From Bacteroidota bacterium (lineage in GTDB: Bacteria; Bacteroidota; Bacteroidia; Cytophagales; Cytophagaceae), in contig JAEWYS010000008.1 in the NCBI GenBank assembly GCA_023458555.1, forward strand, positions 62,001 to 126,000: a stretch of DNA of 64,000 bases. The letters are read 5' to 3'. Each line of letters opens with the position of its first letter. The stretch's first letter is position 1. The notes beneath the pieces were generated by a model that did no database searches, was not told the DNA's origin, and saw only the letters and a list, made by a program, of their open reading frames with translations. The translations under genes and the position numbers were made by a program. Below, piece after piece: positions 45,854 through 53,973 of the stretch.

Positions 45854-45907
45854 GGTAATACGAGAGAGAGAAAGGGAATAATACTGCTTTTCTCTCCTCG
45901 TATTACC
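45854..45907. terminator. Bidirectional terminator between acs and the LemA-like pair
   Basis: GGTAATACGAG (45854-45864) pairs with CTCGTATTACC (45897-45907), extended inside by GAGAGAAA/TTTCTCTC. It lies between convergent genes and is followed by a T-run. Confidence 0.75.
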
Positions 45908-45913
45908 CTTTTG

Positions 45914-46495
45914 TTATTGAGGAAGCTCAAATAACGGCAATGGTTTGAACGAAGCATATGGTTCTCCTAATCTTTTCAGAATTCCCGCGTTTTCATTCAG
46001 ATAGCTGTTAAATTCCCTTGCTTCACTGTCATATCGGATGCGGTACAGGACAACTTCACTGTCTGCTTTAATAATGTCACCCTTAAGCTCCCCGCTAAGT
46101 GAGTTCTTTTCAAGTTCGGGAGTGTTTTCCGCAAATTCAAGCACTGAACGTATAAGCGCAGTAGTAGCATTGTCATATTCATCAATTGCTTCACTTGTCA
46201 TTTCATATTGCTCATACCGCTGTGATAATAGCTCTCCGGTCCGGTCCTTAAGAACCCGGAGCCCGGCTTCGTCATGATTTTCTGTATAGGATATTTCGAG
46301 CAGCAGGCGATTTATATCAGCAATTTTCTGATTGTCTGATTGAATCATTGCCGTCCAGGCTTCATTGACTCTGGTGAGCATTCTGTCCACATTTTCAATA
46401 CTCTTTTTCTTACGGGAAGACTGAAAACCATATTTTGAACAGGAGGTACTCCACAAAAGAATAAAAAACGAGAGGACGAGCAGATTTAATTTCAT
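45914..46495 (-). CDS. LemA-like lipoprotein (second of a tandem pair)
   Basis: This 193-residue protein has a lipoprotein signal ending LLWSTSCS near 20. The rest is helical: NEAWTAMIQSDNQKIADINRLLLE, then a long coiled stretch, then IRYDSEAREFNSYLN and a final LGEPYASFKPLPLFELP. That helical layout and the 'YN/FN..L........F.P.P.F' ending recall LemA, but identity is too low to be sure by eye. Its ATG overlaps the stop of the upstream paralog as ATGA, so the two are translationally coupled. Function is unknown. Confidence 0.65.
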   Translation of the reverse strand: MKLNLLVLSFFILLWSTSCSKYGFQSSRKKKSIENVDRMLTRVNEAWTAMIQSDNQKIADINRLLLEISYTENHDEAGLRVLKDRTGELLSQRYEQYEMTSEAIDEYDNATTALIRSVLEFAENTPELEKNSLSGELKGDIIKADSEVVLYRIRYDSEAREFNSYLNENAGILKRLGEPYASFKPLPLFELPQ

Positions 46496-47097
46496 AGTTC
46501 TAATGAAAAAATGGGTTTGCTTCTAAATGAACTATATGGTTCACCCATTTGTTGCAGCTGATCCTGATAACTGACAACAAGATGATTAAATTCCTTCGTC
46601 CAGCGGTCGTATTTTACCCTGAAATAAATAACTTCGTTGTCAGCATCCTGAATGGAAGTAACCAGCTGATTCGTTATGCTGTGATGCTGTAAATCCGGAG
46701 TTTGCTGAACAAAAGAAAATACTGCTTTTAGCAATTCCTCACTTAACTGATCGTAAGTATCGATTTGCTCGGAAGTCATAGATTCCTGCTCGTACCGGGA
46801 AGCCTGTACTTCATCCGTTCTTTTTTGCAGATCTTCCAGCGCAATGGGGTTATAGGACTGTGTATAGGATGCTTCAAGCAGCAAACGTCTTATATCATCA
46901 AATTTTTGATTATCTGAAACAATCATTTCCTGCCAGATTGTATTCAGACTATCATTGGTAACTGTCAGTTTACCGGCCAGGCTTTCATCAGAAAGCTCTT
47001 CCTTTTGCTCCTCAACAATCGTTTCTTTCTGAGCCTGTTCTGTGCATGCGGCAATCAGAGCTGCTAAAAAAAGAATAAGTATATATGACTTTTTCAT
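46492..47097 (-). CDS. LemA-like lipoprotein (first of a tandem pair)
   Basis: This 201-residue protein has a lipobox at about residue 18 (LIAACTE), an acidic linker (QKETIVEEQKEELSDES), and the same helical pattern as the next gene: WQEMIVSDNQKFDDIRRLLLEASYTQ here and WTAMIQSDNQKIADINRLLLEISYTE there, in part. Both end in GEPY(S/A)SF. They are clearly paralogs from a tandem duplication. It lies 25 bases after the acyl-CoA dehydrogenase-like gene on the same strand. LemA-like membrane proteins are the nearest guess. Confidence 0.68.
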   Translation of the reverse strand: MKKSYILILFLAALIAACTEQAQKETIVEEQKEELSDESLAGKLTVTNDSLNTIWQEMIVSDNQKFDDIRRLLLEASYTQSYNPIALEDLQKRTDEVQASRYEQESMTSEQIDTYDQLSEELLKAVFSFVQQTPDLQHHSITNQLVTSIQDADNEVIYFRVKYDRWTKEFNHLVVSYQDQLQQMGEPYSSFRSKPIFSLEL

Positions 47098-47122
47098 GAT
47101 ATTTTTTTCCTGAATATAGAAA

Positions 47123-48304
47123 TTATCCCTTAAATGCGGAAATACCGGTCACATCTGCTCCGGTTACCAGCAGGTGAATATCATGAGTTCCTTCGTACGT
47201 CACTACAGATTCAAGATTCATCAGATGACGCATGATGCTGTATTCTCCGGTGATTCCCATAGCACCATGTATCTGCCTGGCCTCTCTGGCAACAGACAGT
47301 GCCATAGCTACATTGTTTCTTTTGGCCATTGATATCTGGGCAGAAGTAGCTTTTCCCTCATTTTTCAGCAACCCCAGACGCCAGACCAGCAACTGTGCTT
47401 TGGTAATCTCGGTAATCATTTCTGCCAGCTTTTTTTGGATCAGCTGAAAAGAGGCAATAGGTTTATCAAATTGGATTCGTTCTCCTGCATACCGAAGAGC
47501 AGAATCATAGCAGTCCATTGCTGCTCCCAGAGCTCCCCAGGCAATACCATACCGTGCGCTGTCCAGACAGGCCAGCGGTCCGCGCAGACCGTCGGCAAGC
47601 GGGAGCAGGTTTTCCTTTGGTACCTTAACATCCTGAAAGACCAGCTCACCGGTAATACTTGCCCTGAGCGACCATTTATTTTTGATTTCCGGTGCAGAAA
47701 AACCCTGCATACCTTTTTCTACAATCATTCCCTTGATCCGCCCTTCTTCATTTTTCGCCCAAACCACAGCAATATCGGCAATCGGAGAGTTGGTAATCCA
47801 CATTTTCGAACCGTTGAGCAATACGTAATCTCCCATATCTTTGAAGTGGGTATGCATACCCGAAGGATTGGAGCCATGATCAGGTTCTGTCAGTCCGAAG
47901 CAGCCAATCATATCTCCTGAGGCCAGAGCAGGAAGATATTTATGTTTTTGTTCCTCGCTTCCAAAAGTATAAATAGGAAACATCACCAGACTACCCTGTA
48001 CGGAAGCAGTTGAGCGCATACCCGAATCGCCGCGTTCGATCTCCTGCATCATGAGGCCATAGCTGATATAATCAAGGCCGCCACCACCATATTCCGGTGG
48101 GATAGTCGGGCCGAAAACACCGGCTTCTCCGAAGCGTTTAACGAGAAATTCAGGGAACTCTGCCTTTTGTGCATAGCCCTCTATGATTGGTGTGATTTCT
48201 TTTTTGACGAAGTCTCTTACGCTATTCCGCACAAGTTTTTGTTCCTCAGTAAGCAAATCGTCAAGATTATAGTAATCAGGACTCTCAAAAGTATCAGTAT
48301 GCAT
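47123..48304 (-). CDS. Acyl-CoA dehydrogenase, glutaryl-CoA dehydrogenase-like
   Basis: This 393-residue flavoprotein of the acyl-CoA dehydrogenase family has the FAD/substrate segments CFGLTEPDHGSNPSGM and MWITNSPIADIAVVWA. The end SIMRHLMNLESVVTYEGTHDIHLLVTG, in part, carries the catalytic Glu371 in YEGTHD, in the glutaryl-CoA dehydrogenase arrangement. That enzyme turns glutaryl-CoA into crotonyl-CoA in lysine and tryptophan breakdown. It is divergent from a tryptophan 2,3-dioxygenase-family gene across 71 bases, which supports this role. Another short-chain acyl-CoA substrate is possible. Confidence 0.85.
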   Translation of the reverse strand: MHTDTFESPDYYNLDDLLTEEQKLVRNSVRDFVKKEITPIIEGYAQKAEFPEFLVKRFGEAGVFGPTIPPEYGGGGLDYISYGLMMQEIERGDSGMRSTASVQGSLVMFPIYTFGSEEQKHKYLPALASGDMIGCFGLTEPDHGSNPSGMHTHFKDMGDYVLLNGSKMWITNSPIADIAVVWAKNEEGRIKGMIVEKGMQGFSAPEIKNKWSLRASITGELVFQDVKVPKENLLPLADGLRGPLACLDSARYGIAWGALGAAMDCYDSALRYAGERIQFDKPIASFQLIQKKLAEMITEITKAQLLVWRLGLLKNEGKATSAQISMAKRNNVAMALSVAREARQIHGAMGITGEYSIMRHLMNLESVVTYEGTHDIHLLVTGADVTGISAFKG

Positions 48305-48335
48305 AAAAGTTGTTGTTTAAAAAAAATTAATTACA

Positions 48336-48364
48336 CAAATTTACAACATCATATACGTAACAAA
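48336..48364 (-). promoter_or_regulatory. Promoter of the glutaryl-CoA dehydrogenase-like gene
   Basis: The reverse strand has TTTG (48364-48361), 17 bases, and TAAATTTG (48343-48336), matching both Bacteroidota elements. It lies 31 bases before the start at 48304 and is the best-formed promoter in the window. Confidence 0.58.
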
Positions 48365-48375
48365 AGTTCTTCGAG

Positions 48376-49338
48376 ATGCAATCCACTGAAATTGATGAAA
48401 AGCTTCTTCAGCTTATAGGCAGGCTAAAGGAAAAATATGAGGCAGATGGCCAGGATCTTAGTATTCATCTTGAGGGAGTATATTCGAAGGATTACCTGAA
48501 GTATTGGGAGTATATTCATCTGGATACCCTGCTTAGTCTGCAGAATCCGGTTACGAGTTTTCCTGATGAGTTCATTTTTATTACCTATCATCAGATTTCG
48601 GAGCTATACTTCCGTATGGTACGACATGAGCTCTCGCAACTGAGAGAAAAAAACTCTGTTGATGCTGACTATTTCAAAGTCCGGTTAAAGCGGATTAACT
48701 GGTATTTCGGACAGCTGATTCAGTCTTTTGATCTGATTTCGGTGGGACTGGATCAGCAACAATTTTTAAAATTCAGAACGGCATTGTACCCTGCCAGCGG
48801 ATTTCAGTCGGTTCAATACCGTATGATTGAGATTGCCTCGACCGATCTTATCAACCTGGTTGATAAGAAAACCCGGGACTTTTTTGAAGATTACAGTGCG
48901 TTGGAAGAGCTTTTCAAAAATATTTACTGGAAACAGGGAGCTATAGATCTTGATACAGGGAAAAAGAGTCTTACACTCCGGCAATTTGAGGAAAAATATG
49001 AACAATTGCTGTTAAAGCAGGCTCATGAGTTTCAGAATAAAAATCTCTACGCGATATATAAGCGTCTGCCTTTTGATATTCAGAAAAATCCTGAAATAGT
49101 CGCATTGCTGAGAAGCTTTGATACGAATGTAAATATTAACTGGCCACTTGCCCATTACAAATATGCCGTAAAATATCTGCACAAAGAATCGGTCAATTCA
49201 ACCGGCGGTACTAACTGGCAAAAATACCTGCCGCCCAGATTTCAGAAACGGATATTTTTTCCTGATGTATGGAGCGAACAGGAAATTAATGAGTGGGGTA
49301 AAACCTGGGTAGAAGCAGAAGTGCTGCAACAAAAGTAA
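48376..49338 (+). CDS. Tryptophan 2,3-dioxygenase family protein
   Basis: This 320-residue protein matches the tryptophan 2,3-dioxygenase fold. It has FITYHQISELYFRMVRHELSQL (74-95), where TDO carries its substrate-site His and Glu, and the later INWPLAHYKYAVKYLHKESVNSTGGTNWQKYL region, where the heme-ligand His and the 'TGG' loop sit in TDO. TDO opens the indole ring of tryptophan to form N-formylkynurenine. The length is near that of bacterial TDO (about 280-300). It is divergent from the glutaryl-CoA dehydrogenase-like gene. Substrate is inferred. Confidence 0.8.
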   Translation: MQSTEIDEKLLQLIGRLKEKYEADGQDLSIHLEGVYSKDYLKYWEYIHLDTLLSLQNPVTSFPDEFIFITYHQISELYFRMVRHELSQLREKNSVDADYFKVRLKRINWYFGQLIQSFDLISVGLDQQQFLKFRTALYPASGFQSVQYRMIEIASTDLINLVDKKTRDFFEDYSALEELFKNIYWKQGAIDLDTGKKSLTLRQFEEKYEQLLLKQAHEFQNKNLYAIYKRLPFDIQKNPEIVALLRSFDTNVNINWPLAHYKYAVKYLHKESVNSTGGTNWQKYLPPRFQKRIFFPDVWSEQEINEWGKTWVEAEVLQQK

Positions 49339-49379
49339 TTTTCTGTTTCTTTTGTCGTTATTACTCAAATTAATCAGAA

Positions 49380-51236
49380 GTGAATCTTCGGATCTTTTTA
49401 TTGGTATGTCTTAATTTCGCTTGTTTCTTATCAACTTACGCGCAGCTGACAAAAGTACAAACCTGGTATGACAGCAATAAAAAACTGCTGAAGGAAGAGT
49501 ATTTTGTCTTATCCTCAACCCCAACTGTTCTGGACAGTCTGTATACAGCCTATTTCCAGAATGGCAACATCCGTATCCGGGGGCATTATAAATTAAACAA
49601 AGCTACAGGTGTCTGGGAATATTTTTATCAGAGTGGTTCGCTGAAAATGAAAGGCACATTGAGGAATAACCTCAACGAAGGTCATTGGGTCTTTTTTTAT
49701 GAAAATGGCAATCTCACGATGGAAGGACCTATGCAGGCCGGCAAGAAAACCGGAAAATGGTTTTTTTACTATGAAAACGGCGGGAAAAAATCTGCCGGAG
49801 AATATGCGGAAGATCTGAAATCAGGGTTGTGGAACTATTATTATGAAGATGGCAAATTCAAAGCGCAGGGAAACTTTTTAAAAGACAAAGGAAAATATAC
49901 GGAGTATTATACATCCGGGAAAGTAAAAAGTGAAGGAACCATAGAATATGGTCAAAGTAATGGTTTGTGGAAATATTACTATGAAAATGGCCGGTTAAAA
50001 GCGGAAGGCTATGAAAAAAACGGACAGAAATCCGGAATGTGGAAATACTACCATGAAAACGGAGTTCTTGCCAGTCAGGGAGCATATGAAAACGGGCAGT
50101 CTGTCGGACAGTGGAAATATTTCTATGACAATGGCATCGTCAGCTCGGAAGGAGAAGAAAATAACGGGCAAAAGGATGGTTACTGGAAATCTTACTACAG
50201 AAGCGGATCCTTTAAAGGAGAGGGGAATTTTGAACAGGGAGAAGGTCCCTACAAAGAATACCATGAAAATGGGAAGCTGAAGATTGAAGGGTATATCAAA
50301 AATAATCAGAACCAGGGGCGCTGGCGCTACTATTATGAAACAGGAGAGCTTGAAGGGGAGTGCTATTTCAATACGGGTGATGGTAACTATACCGGCTACT
50401 ACCCGGATGGAAAACTGAAAATGGTAGGAAGGATTGAGGACGGGAAAAAAGTAGGAATATGGGAACTATATAAGGAAGACGGATCACTGTCAGGATACTA
50501 TAAAACATATTATGAAGATGAAGTACCGGTATTTGCACCTGTTGAGGAAAATATAAAGGATACTGTACGAACCGATTCTTTGCTGCCCTATAAAAAGCCG
50601 GAAATCAAAATTCCCAAGAAGAAATCACGATATTTCGCCCGTAAAATAAATGAGTTCAGAGGGGTTATTCCAAGTACCAATCCCTTGTCTCCCTTATTCG
50701 GATCGCTTCCTTTTAGCCTGGAGTATTATCTTCAGGAACGACTTGGATATGAGATTAATGCTAGCTGGATAAGAAACCCGTTTTTTCGGCAGCCATACAT
50801 AAATGAAGATTTACGCAAAGGCTTTTCTGTCCACCTTCGACAGAAATTTTATCAGCCTGATCAGGATAAAGGTATGTATTACTTTGGTCATGAAGTACGA
50901 TACTCCAATGTAAATCATAAGGTTGTATATATAGACAGCGTGACAGCCAACCATGAAATGAAGAAAATAGGGGCATCGGAGCAATTGTACGAGTACAGTA
51001 TCATAATCGGTAACCGGCTAATGCGTGATGCGCATAGCTATGGTTATACATTTGATATCTTTGTAGGAGTTGGTATCGGCTACAGATCAGTTAAACGTCA
51101 TTATGATGACAGGATACTTGATAAGAAGTTTGACCGCCTGAACTTCTCTAATGTATCCGTACCGGTTAGAATCGGTGTGCATTTCGGTTATGCGCTGGAC
51201 AAAAAGAAAGTATACAAGAAACTGGGAATCTGGTAG
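49380..51236 (+). CDS. MORN-like repeat protein fused to an outer-membrane barrel domain
   Basis: The GTG start at 49380 gives 618 residues with a signal peptide (MNLRIFLLVCLNFACFLSTYAQ). No in-frame ATG offers the signal. About 14 repeats of 23-24 residues follow, with cores such as GLWKYYYENGRLKAEGY and GVWEYFYQSGSLKMKG, the MORN/YwqK-like pattern. After a proline- and lysine-rich linker (about 385-420), the last 200 residues are strand-rich (FDIFVGVGIGYRSVKRHYDD) and resemble a small DUF3575-like outer-membrane barrel. The fusion suggests surface or periplasmic display. The widely used 'toxin-antitoxin YwqK' label for such repeats is not supported here. Confidence 0.78.
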   Translation: MNLRIFLLVCLNFACFLSTYAQLTKVQTWYDSNKKLLKEEYFVLSSTPTVLDSLYTAYFQNGNIRIRGHYKLNKATGVWEYFYQSGSLKMKGTLRNNLNEGHWVFFYENGNLTMEGPMQAGKKTGKWFFYYENGGKKSAGEYAEDLKSGLWNYYYEDGKFKAQGNFLKDKGKYTEYYTSGKVKSEGTIEYGQSNGLWKYYYENGRLKAEGYEKNGQKSGMWKYYHENGVLASQGAYENGQSVGQWKYFYDNGIVSSEGEENNGQKDGYWKSYYRSGSFKGEGNFEQGEGPYKEYHENGKLKIEGYIKNNQNQGRWRYYYETGELEGECYFNTGDGNYTGYYPDGKLKMVGRIEDGKKVGIWELYKEDGSLSGYYKTYYEDEVPVFAPVEENIKDTVRTDSLLPYKKPEIKIPKKKSRYFARKINEFRGVIPSTNPLSPLFGSLPFSLEYYLQERLGYEINASWIRNPFFRQPYINEDLRKGFSVHLRQKFYQPDQDKGMYYFGHEVRYSNVNHKVVYIDSVTANHEMKKIGASEQLYEYSIIIGNRLMRDAHSYGYTFDIFVGVGIGYRSVKRHYDDRILDKKFDRLNFSNVSVPVRIGVHFGYALDKKKVYKKLGIW

Positions 51237-51361
51237 TGAATTTTTATCGGCCTGCCCGGGGAATTTTTATTTAGTTTACAGCGCTTCATTATATCAAAAA
51301 CCGTCTCAAACTAATTCTGATATAAAGGGTTTGACAGGAGATCATCAAAGAGCTTTTTGAG

Positions 51362-53191
51362 ATGTCTCATGTTGTGGGTAATAAAGATACGTCCAATGTC
51401 TTAATTCGGTTCGGGAAGGTGTTTTGTCTGATTGGTCTCGCTATACCCGTGCTAAACCTGATATTACGGATAATAAGTCCGAAGCTTATTGCGAAAATAG
51501 TAGCCGAAGGACTTATCGTTATAAATCCCTTGTCAACCATCCTCTTTTTCTTTCTGGGTGTCGCCATATGGCTTGTACGAAATGAAGGAACACGATCTTT
51601 GAATCGTTCTGTCTCCTTGAGCCTTGCCGGAGTCGTCCTGGCGGTCACTATAGTGAAAGGCCTCGCGTTTATTTTTAACTGGAGTTTTTCGATTGACGCT
51701 TTTTTGTTCGGGGATTACGAGTGGTTACGTTACGGCGAAGCCAATGATAGCTTGTGGAGCCAGCGTTTTCCATATATTCTTATCAGTTTTGCGCTATTGT
51801 CCCTAGCGATCCTTTTGATAGATACTAACGTGACCTATCTGATAAAGTATTCCCAGGTACTAAGCTATATCATGATATTGCTGGCGATGGTCAACGTGTA
51901 CGGCTATGTTTTTCAGATTGAAATTATGTATGGGCAGCGCAGGGAGGCGCTGCCCATGTCTTTGCTGGCAGCGATCTCCTCATTTTTTCTTTCTACGGCC
52001 ATCTTGTTTTTACGTCCATACAGGGGATCTATGCGCTTATTGATCGGAGCCAATCCGACCAAAGTTGTATTAATCCGCTTTTTCGCGCTTTTGGCTCCTC
52101 TCGTATTGGGTTGGTTTGAAACTATCGGAGAAAAGAGAGGATATTATTCCAAAGAGTTTGGAAAGGCGATTCTCACTACTTTTTCTTTCGCTCTTACGAT
52201 GGGGCTACTGGGAGTGAAAGCCGAAATTCAATATACATACAAGATGCACAAAGCCAATATTATGTATCACATAAAACGTGAAAGGAAACGTTTACGCCGC
52301 ATTTTGAAATACTCTCCGACATATATCAGTATAGTTGACCTGCAAAAGGATAAGTTGGTTTATTCCAATATAAAAAATAAGAAGTTACTTGACAGCAAAG
52401 ATCCATCGTCCGGAAAAGGATTTATGAGAACATTGGAGGATATGGCTCATAAGGATGACGGTAAACGGTTAAAAGACGCCAGAAAAAAATTGAATAGTCT
52501 TGGCATTAACGACTATGACGAGATAGAATACAGAATTATTGATTCGGATAAAAAAGTCCATTGGCTCTCTTCCAGGAGGATGATTTTTAAAAGGAAAAAA
52601 GGGGGAGAAGCGGTTCAGATTCTCATGAATACTATTGATGTTACCAAGCTGAAAAAGCAGGTGGAAAAAGTCCGCAAACAAGAAAAGGAAATTGAAAATA
52701 TCAATAGTGATTTAAGAGCAGCGAAGAAAAAAACTGAAAAGGCGAACGAACAATTGCAGGAAAAGACTGCCGGAAAAACTTCTGAAGCTATGTTTTACGA
52801 AGCCTATTGGCAATTGGGCGCCGAAGCGATCATCCGATTTGAATTACAGGATTTGGAAAGTATTGATCTTCGTGAAAACGCAGTGATAGTCGCTGAGCTT
52901 CTGACGCGCCACGCTGTTATAGCGGACGTGAACCCGGTAGCCCGCCGGCTGGTGCCTATCATAGAACACGCGCGGGAGAACAGAATAAAGTGGAACCGGA
53001 TATGGCAGGCCTCCGACGTCGAGCGATTAGGGGTGTTCACTACCTTTGCAGAAAGAGGTGCGAAGCTCTGGAATGTTAATTTCAAAATCGGGGAATCGAT
53101 AGACAACTGTTTGGAAATTAACGGGAACATCACCGGTATTGTCCAGAAAGAAAAACTTTATGGATTCTGGATTGTCCTAAATAGCGGATAA
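51362..53191 (+). CDS. Membrane sensor protein with two PAS-like domains and no output domain
   Basis: This 609-residue protein has about seven or eight membrane segments (15-285); the later RPYRGSMRLLIGANPTKV, then LLAPLVLGWFETIGEKRGYY resembles the membrane sensor region of some histidine kinases. A PAS-like domain follows (about 305-425), then a charged coiled coil (about 430-470), then a second PAS-like domain (about 475-607) where RFELQDLESIDLRENA, VIADVNPVARRL and NITGIVQKEKLYGFWIV match the usual order. The protein stops there. No kinase, cyclase or DNA-binding domain is present, in this or another frame. Loss of a kinase or action through a partner are both possible. Confidence 0.72.
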   Translation: MSHVVGNKDTSNVLIRFGKVFCLIGLAIPVLNLILRIISPKLIAKIVAEGLIVINPLSTILFFFLGVAIWLVRNEGTRSLNRSVSLSLAGVVLAVTIVKGLAFIFNWSFSIDAFLFGDYEWLRYGEANDSLWSQRFPYILISFALLSLAILLIDTNVTYLIKYSQVLSYIMILLAMVNVYGYVFQIEIMYGQRREALPMSLLAAISSFFLSTAILFLRPYRGSMRLLIGANPTKVVLIRFFALLAPLVLGWFETIGEKRGYYSKEFGKAILTTFSFALTMGLLGVKAEIQYTYKMHKANIMYHIKRERKRLRRILKYSPTYISIVDLQKDKLVYSNIKNKKLLDSKDPSSGKGFMRTLEDMAHKDDGKRLKDARKKLNSLGINDYDEIEYRIIDSDKKVHWLSSRRMIFKRKKGGEAVQILMNTIDVTKLKKQVEKVRKQEKEIENINSDLRAAKKKTEKANEQLQEKTAGKTSEAMFYEAYWQLGAEAIIRFELQDLESIDLRENAVIVAELLTRHAVIADVNPVARRLVPIIEHARENRIKWNRIWQASDVERLGVFTTFAERGAKLWNVNFKIGESIDNCLEINGNITGIVQKEKLYGFWIVLNSG

Positions 53192-53202
53192 TGTTTTAAC
53201 AT

Positions 53203-53222
53203 TGTATACTCTTTAGTATACA
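53203..53222. promoter_or_regulatory. Perfect palindrome upstream of the carbonic anhydrase gene
   Basis: TGTATACT and AGTATACA are perfectly complementary around CTTT, 22 bases before the start at 53245. It has the size of a dimeric regulator's operator. There is no T-run, so a terminator for the upstream gene is less likely. Confidence 0.5.
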
Positions 53223-53244
53223 TCAATTTCAAGTTAAATACTGT

Positions 53245-53883
53245 ATGGCAGAATTAATCAAAGAATTATTAAACGGAAACGTGCGCTGGGTCGAAGGAAC
53301 CCTTCAGCGTTCTCCGGATTTTTTCGAAAAACTTTCTCAGGGACAGACTCCTGACTATTTATGGATCGGATGCTCAGATAGTCGTGTCCCGGCAACGGAA
53401 ATCACCAATTCTTTGCCAGGATCTATTTTTGTACAAAGGAATATTGCCAATCTGGTCGTACATACTGATTCCAATCTTTTAAGCGTAGTCAACTATGCTG
53501 TTAAAATCTTAAAAGTAAAACATATCATCGTATGCGGACATTATGGCTGTGGTGGAATAAACGCCGCGATGAGCAATAAAAATTTCGGATTTCTGGACAA
53601 CTGGCTGATGCACATCAAAGATGTATACCGTCTCCATGAAAAGGAACTGGATAGTATTGCTGATGTCGGCAAACGCTCTGACAGGCTGGTTGAATTGAAT
53701 GTAATAGAGCAGGTAAACAACCTTGCCAAAGTTTCCTTTATCCAGGAGGAGTGGGCCGAAGGCGAATATCCGTATATACATGGCTGGGTATATGGTCTGA
53801 AGGATGGACTGATCAGGGACCTGAAAGTAACGAGAAACTCTCCGGCTCATTTGCAATCAGTTTATCGGTACGGAGTAGAGTAG
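53245..53883 (+). CDS. can: Beta-class carbonic anhydrase
   Basis: This 212-residue protein has the zinc ligands Cys43 (IGCSDSRVPA, with Asp45 and Arg47), His99 and Cys102 (CGHYGCGG), at the spacing of E. coli Can. It interconverts carbon dioxide and bicarbonate in the cytoplasm. Bicarbonate is the substrate of the acetyl-CoA carboxylase whose biotin carboxylase is encoded next on the other strand. It reads toward accC, separated by a hairpin terminator. The PAS-sensor gene lies upstream on the same strand. Confidence 0.95.
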   Translation: MAELIKELLNGNVRWVEGTLQRSPDFFEKLSQGQTPDYLWIGCSDSRVPATEITNSLPGSIFVQRNIANLVVHTDSNLLSVVNYAVKILKVKHIIVCGHYGCGGINAAMSNKNFGFLDNWLMHIKDVYRLHEKELDSIADVGKRSDRLVELNVIEQVNNLAKVSFIQEEWAEGEYPYIHGWVYGLKDGLIRDLKVTRNSPAHLQSVYRYGVE

Positions 53884-53904
53884 GTAAAAACAATGTAAAT
53901 AAAA

Positions 53905-53938
53905 AAACCTGAAGCTTGCTGTACAAGGCTTCAGGTTT
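53905..53938. terminator. Bidirectional terminator between can and accC
   Basis: AAACCTGAAGC and GCTTCAGGTTT are perfectly complementary, with a partly paired inner loop and A/T-rich flanks. It separates two convergent genes. Confidence 0.7.
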
Positions 53939-53973
53939 GATATGGAATTAAATCCTACTGATAACAGCGGACT

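Noticed and set aside
49380..51236. Naming the MORN-like protein a toxin-antitoxin component (YwqK).
   Set aside because: The label comes from database naming of this repeat; here there is a signal peptide and a barrel domain and no antitoxin partner.
51290..51361. CTCAAA-type words that could be the ends of an insertion sequence before the PAS-sensor gene.
   Set aside because: The matches are six or seven bases only, no transposase or target-site duplication is present, and AT-rich spacers give such words by chance.
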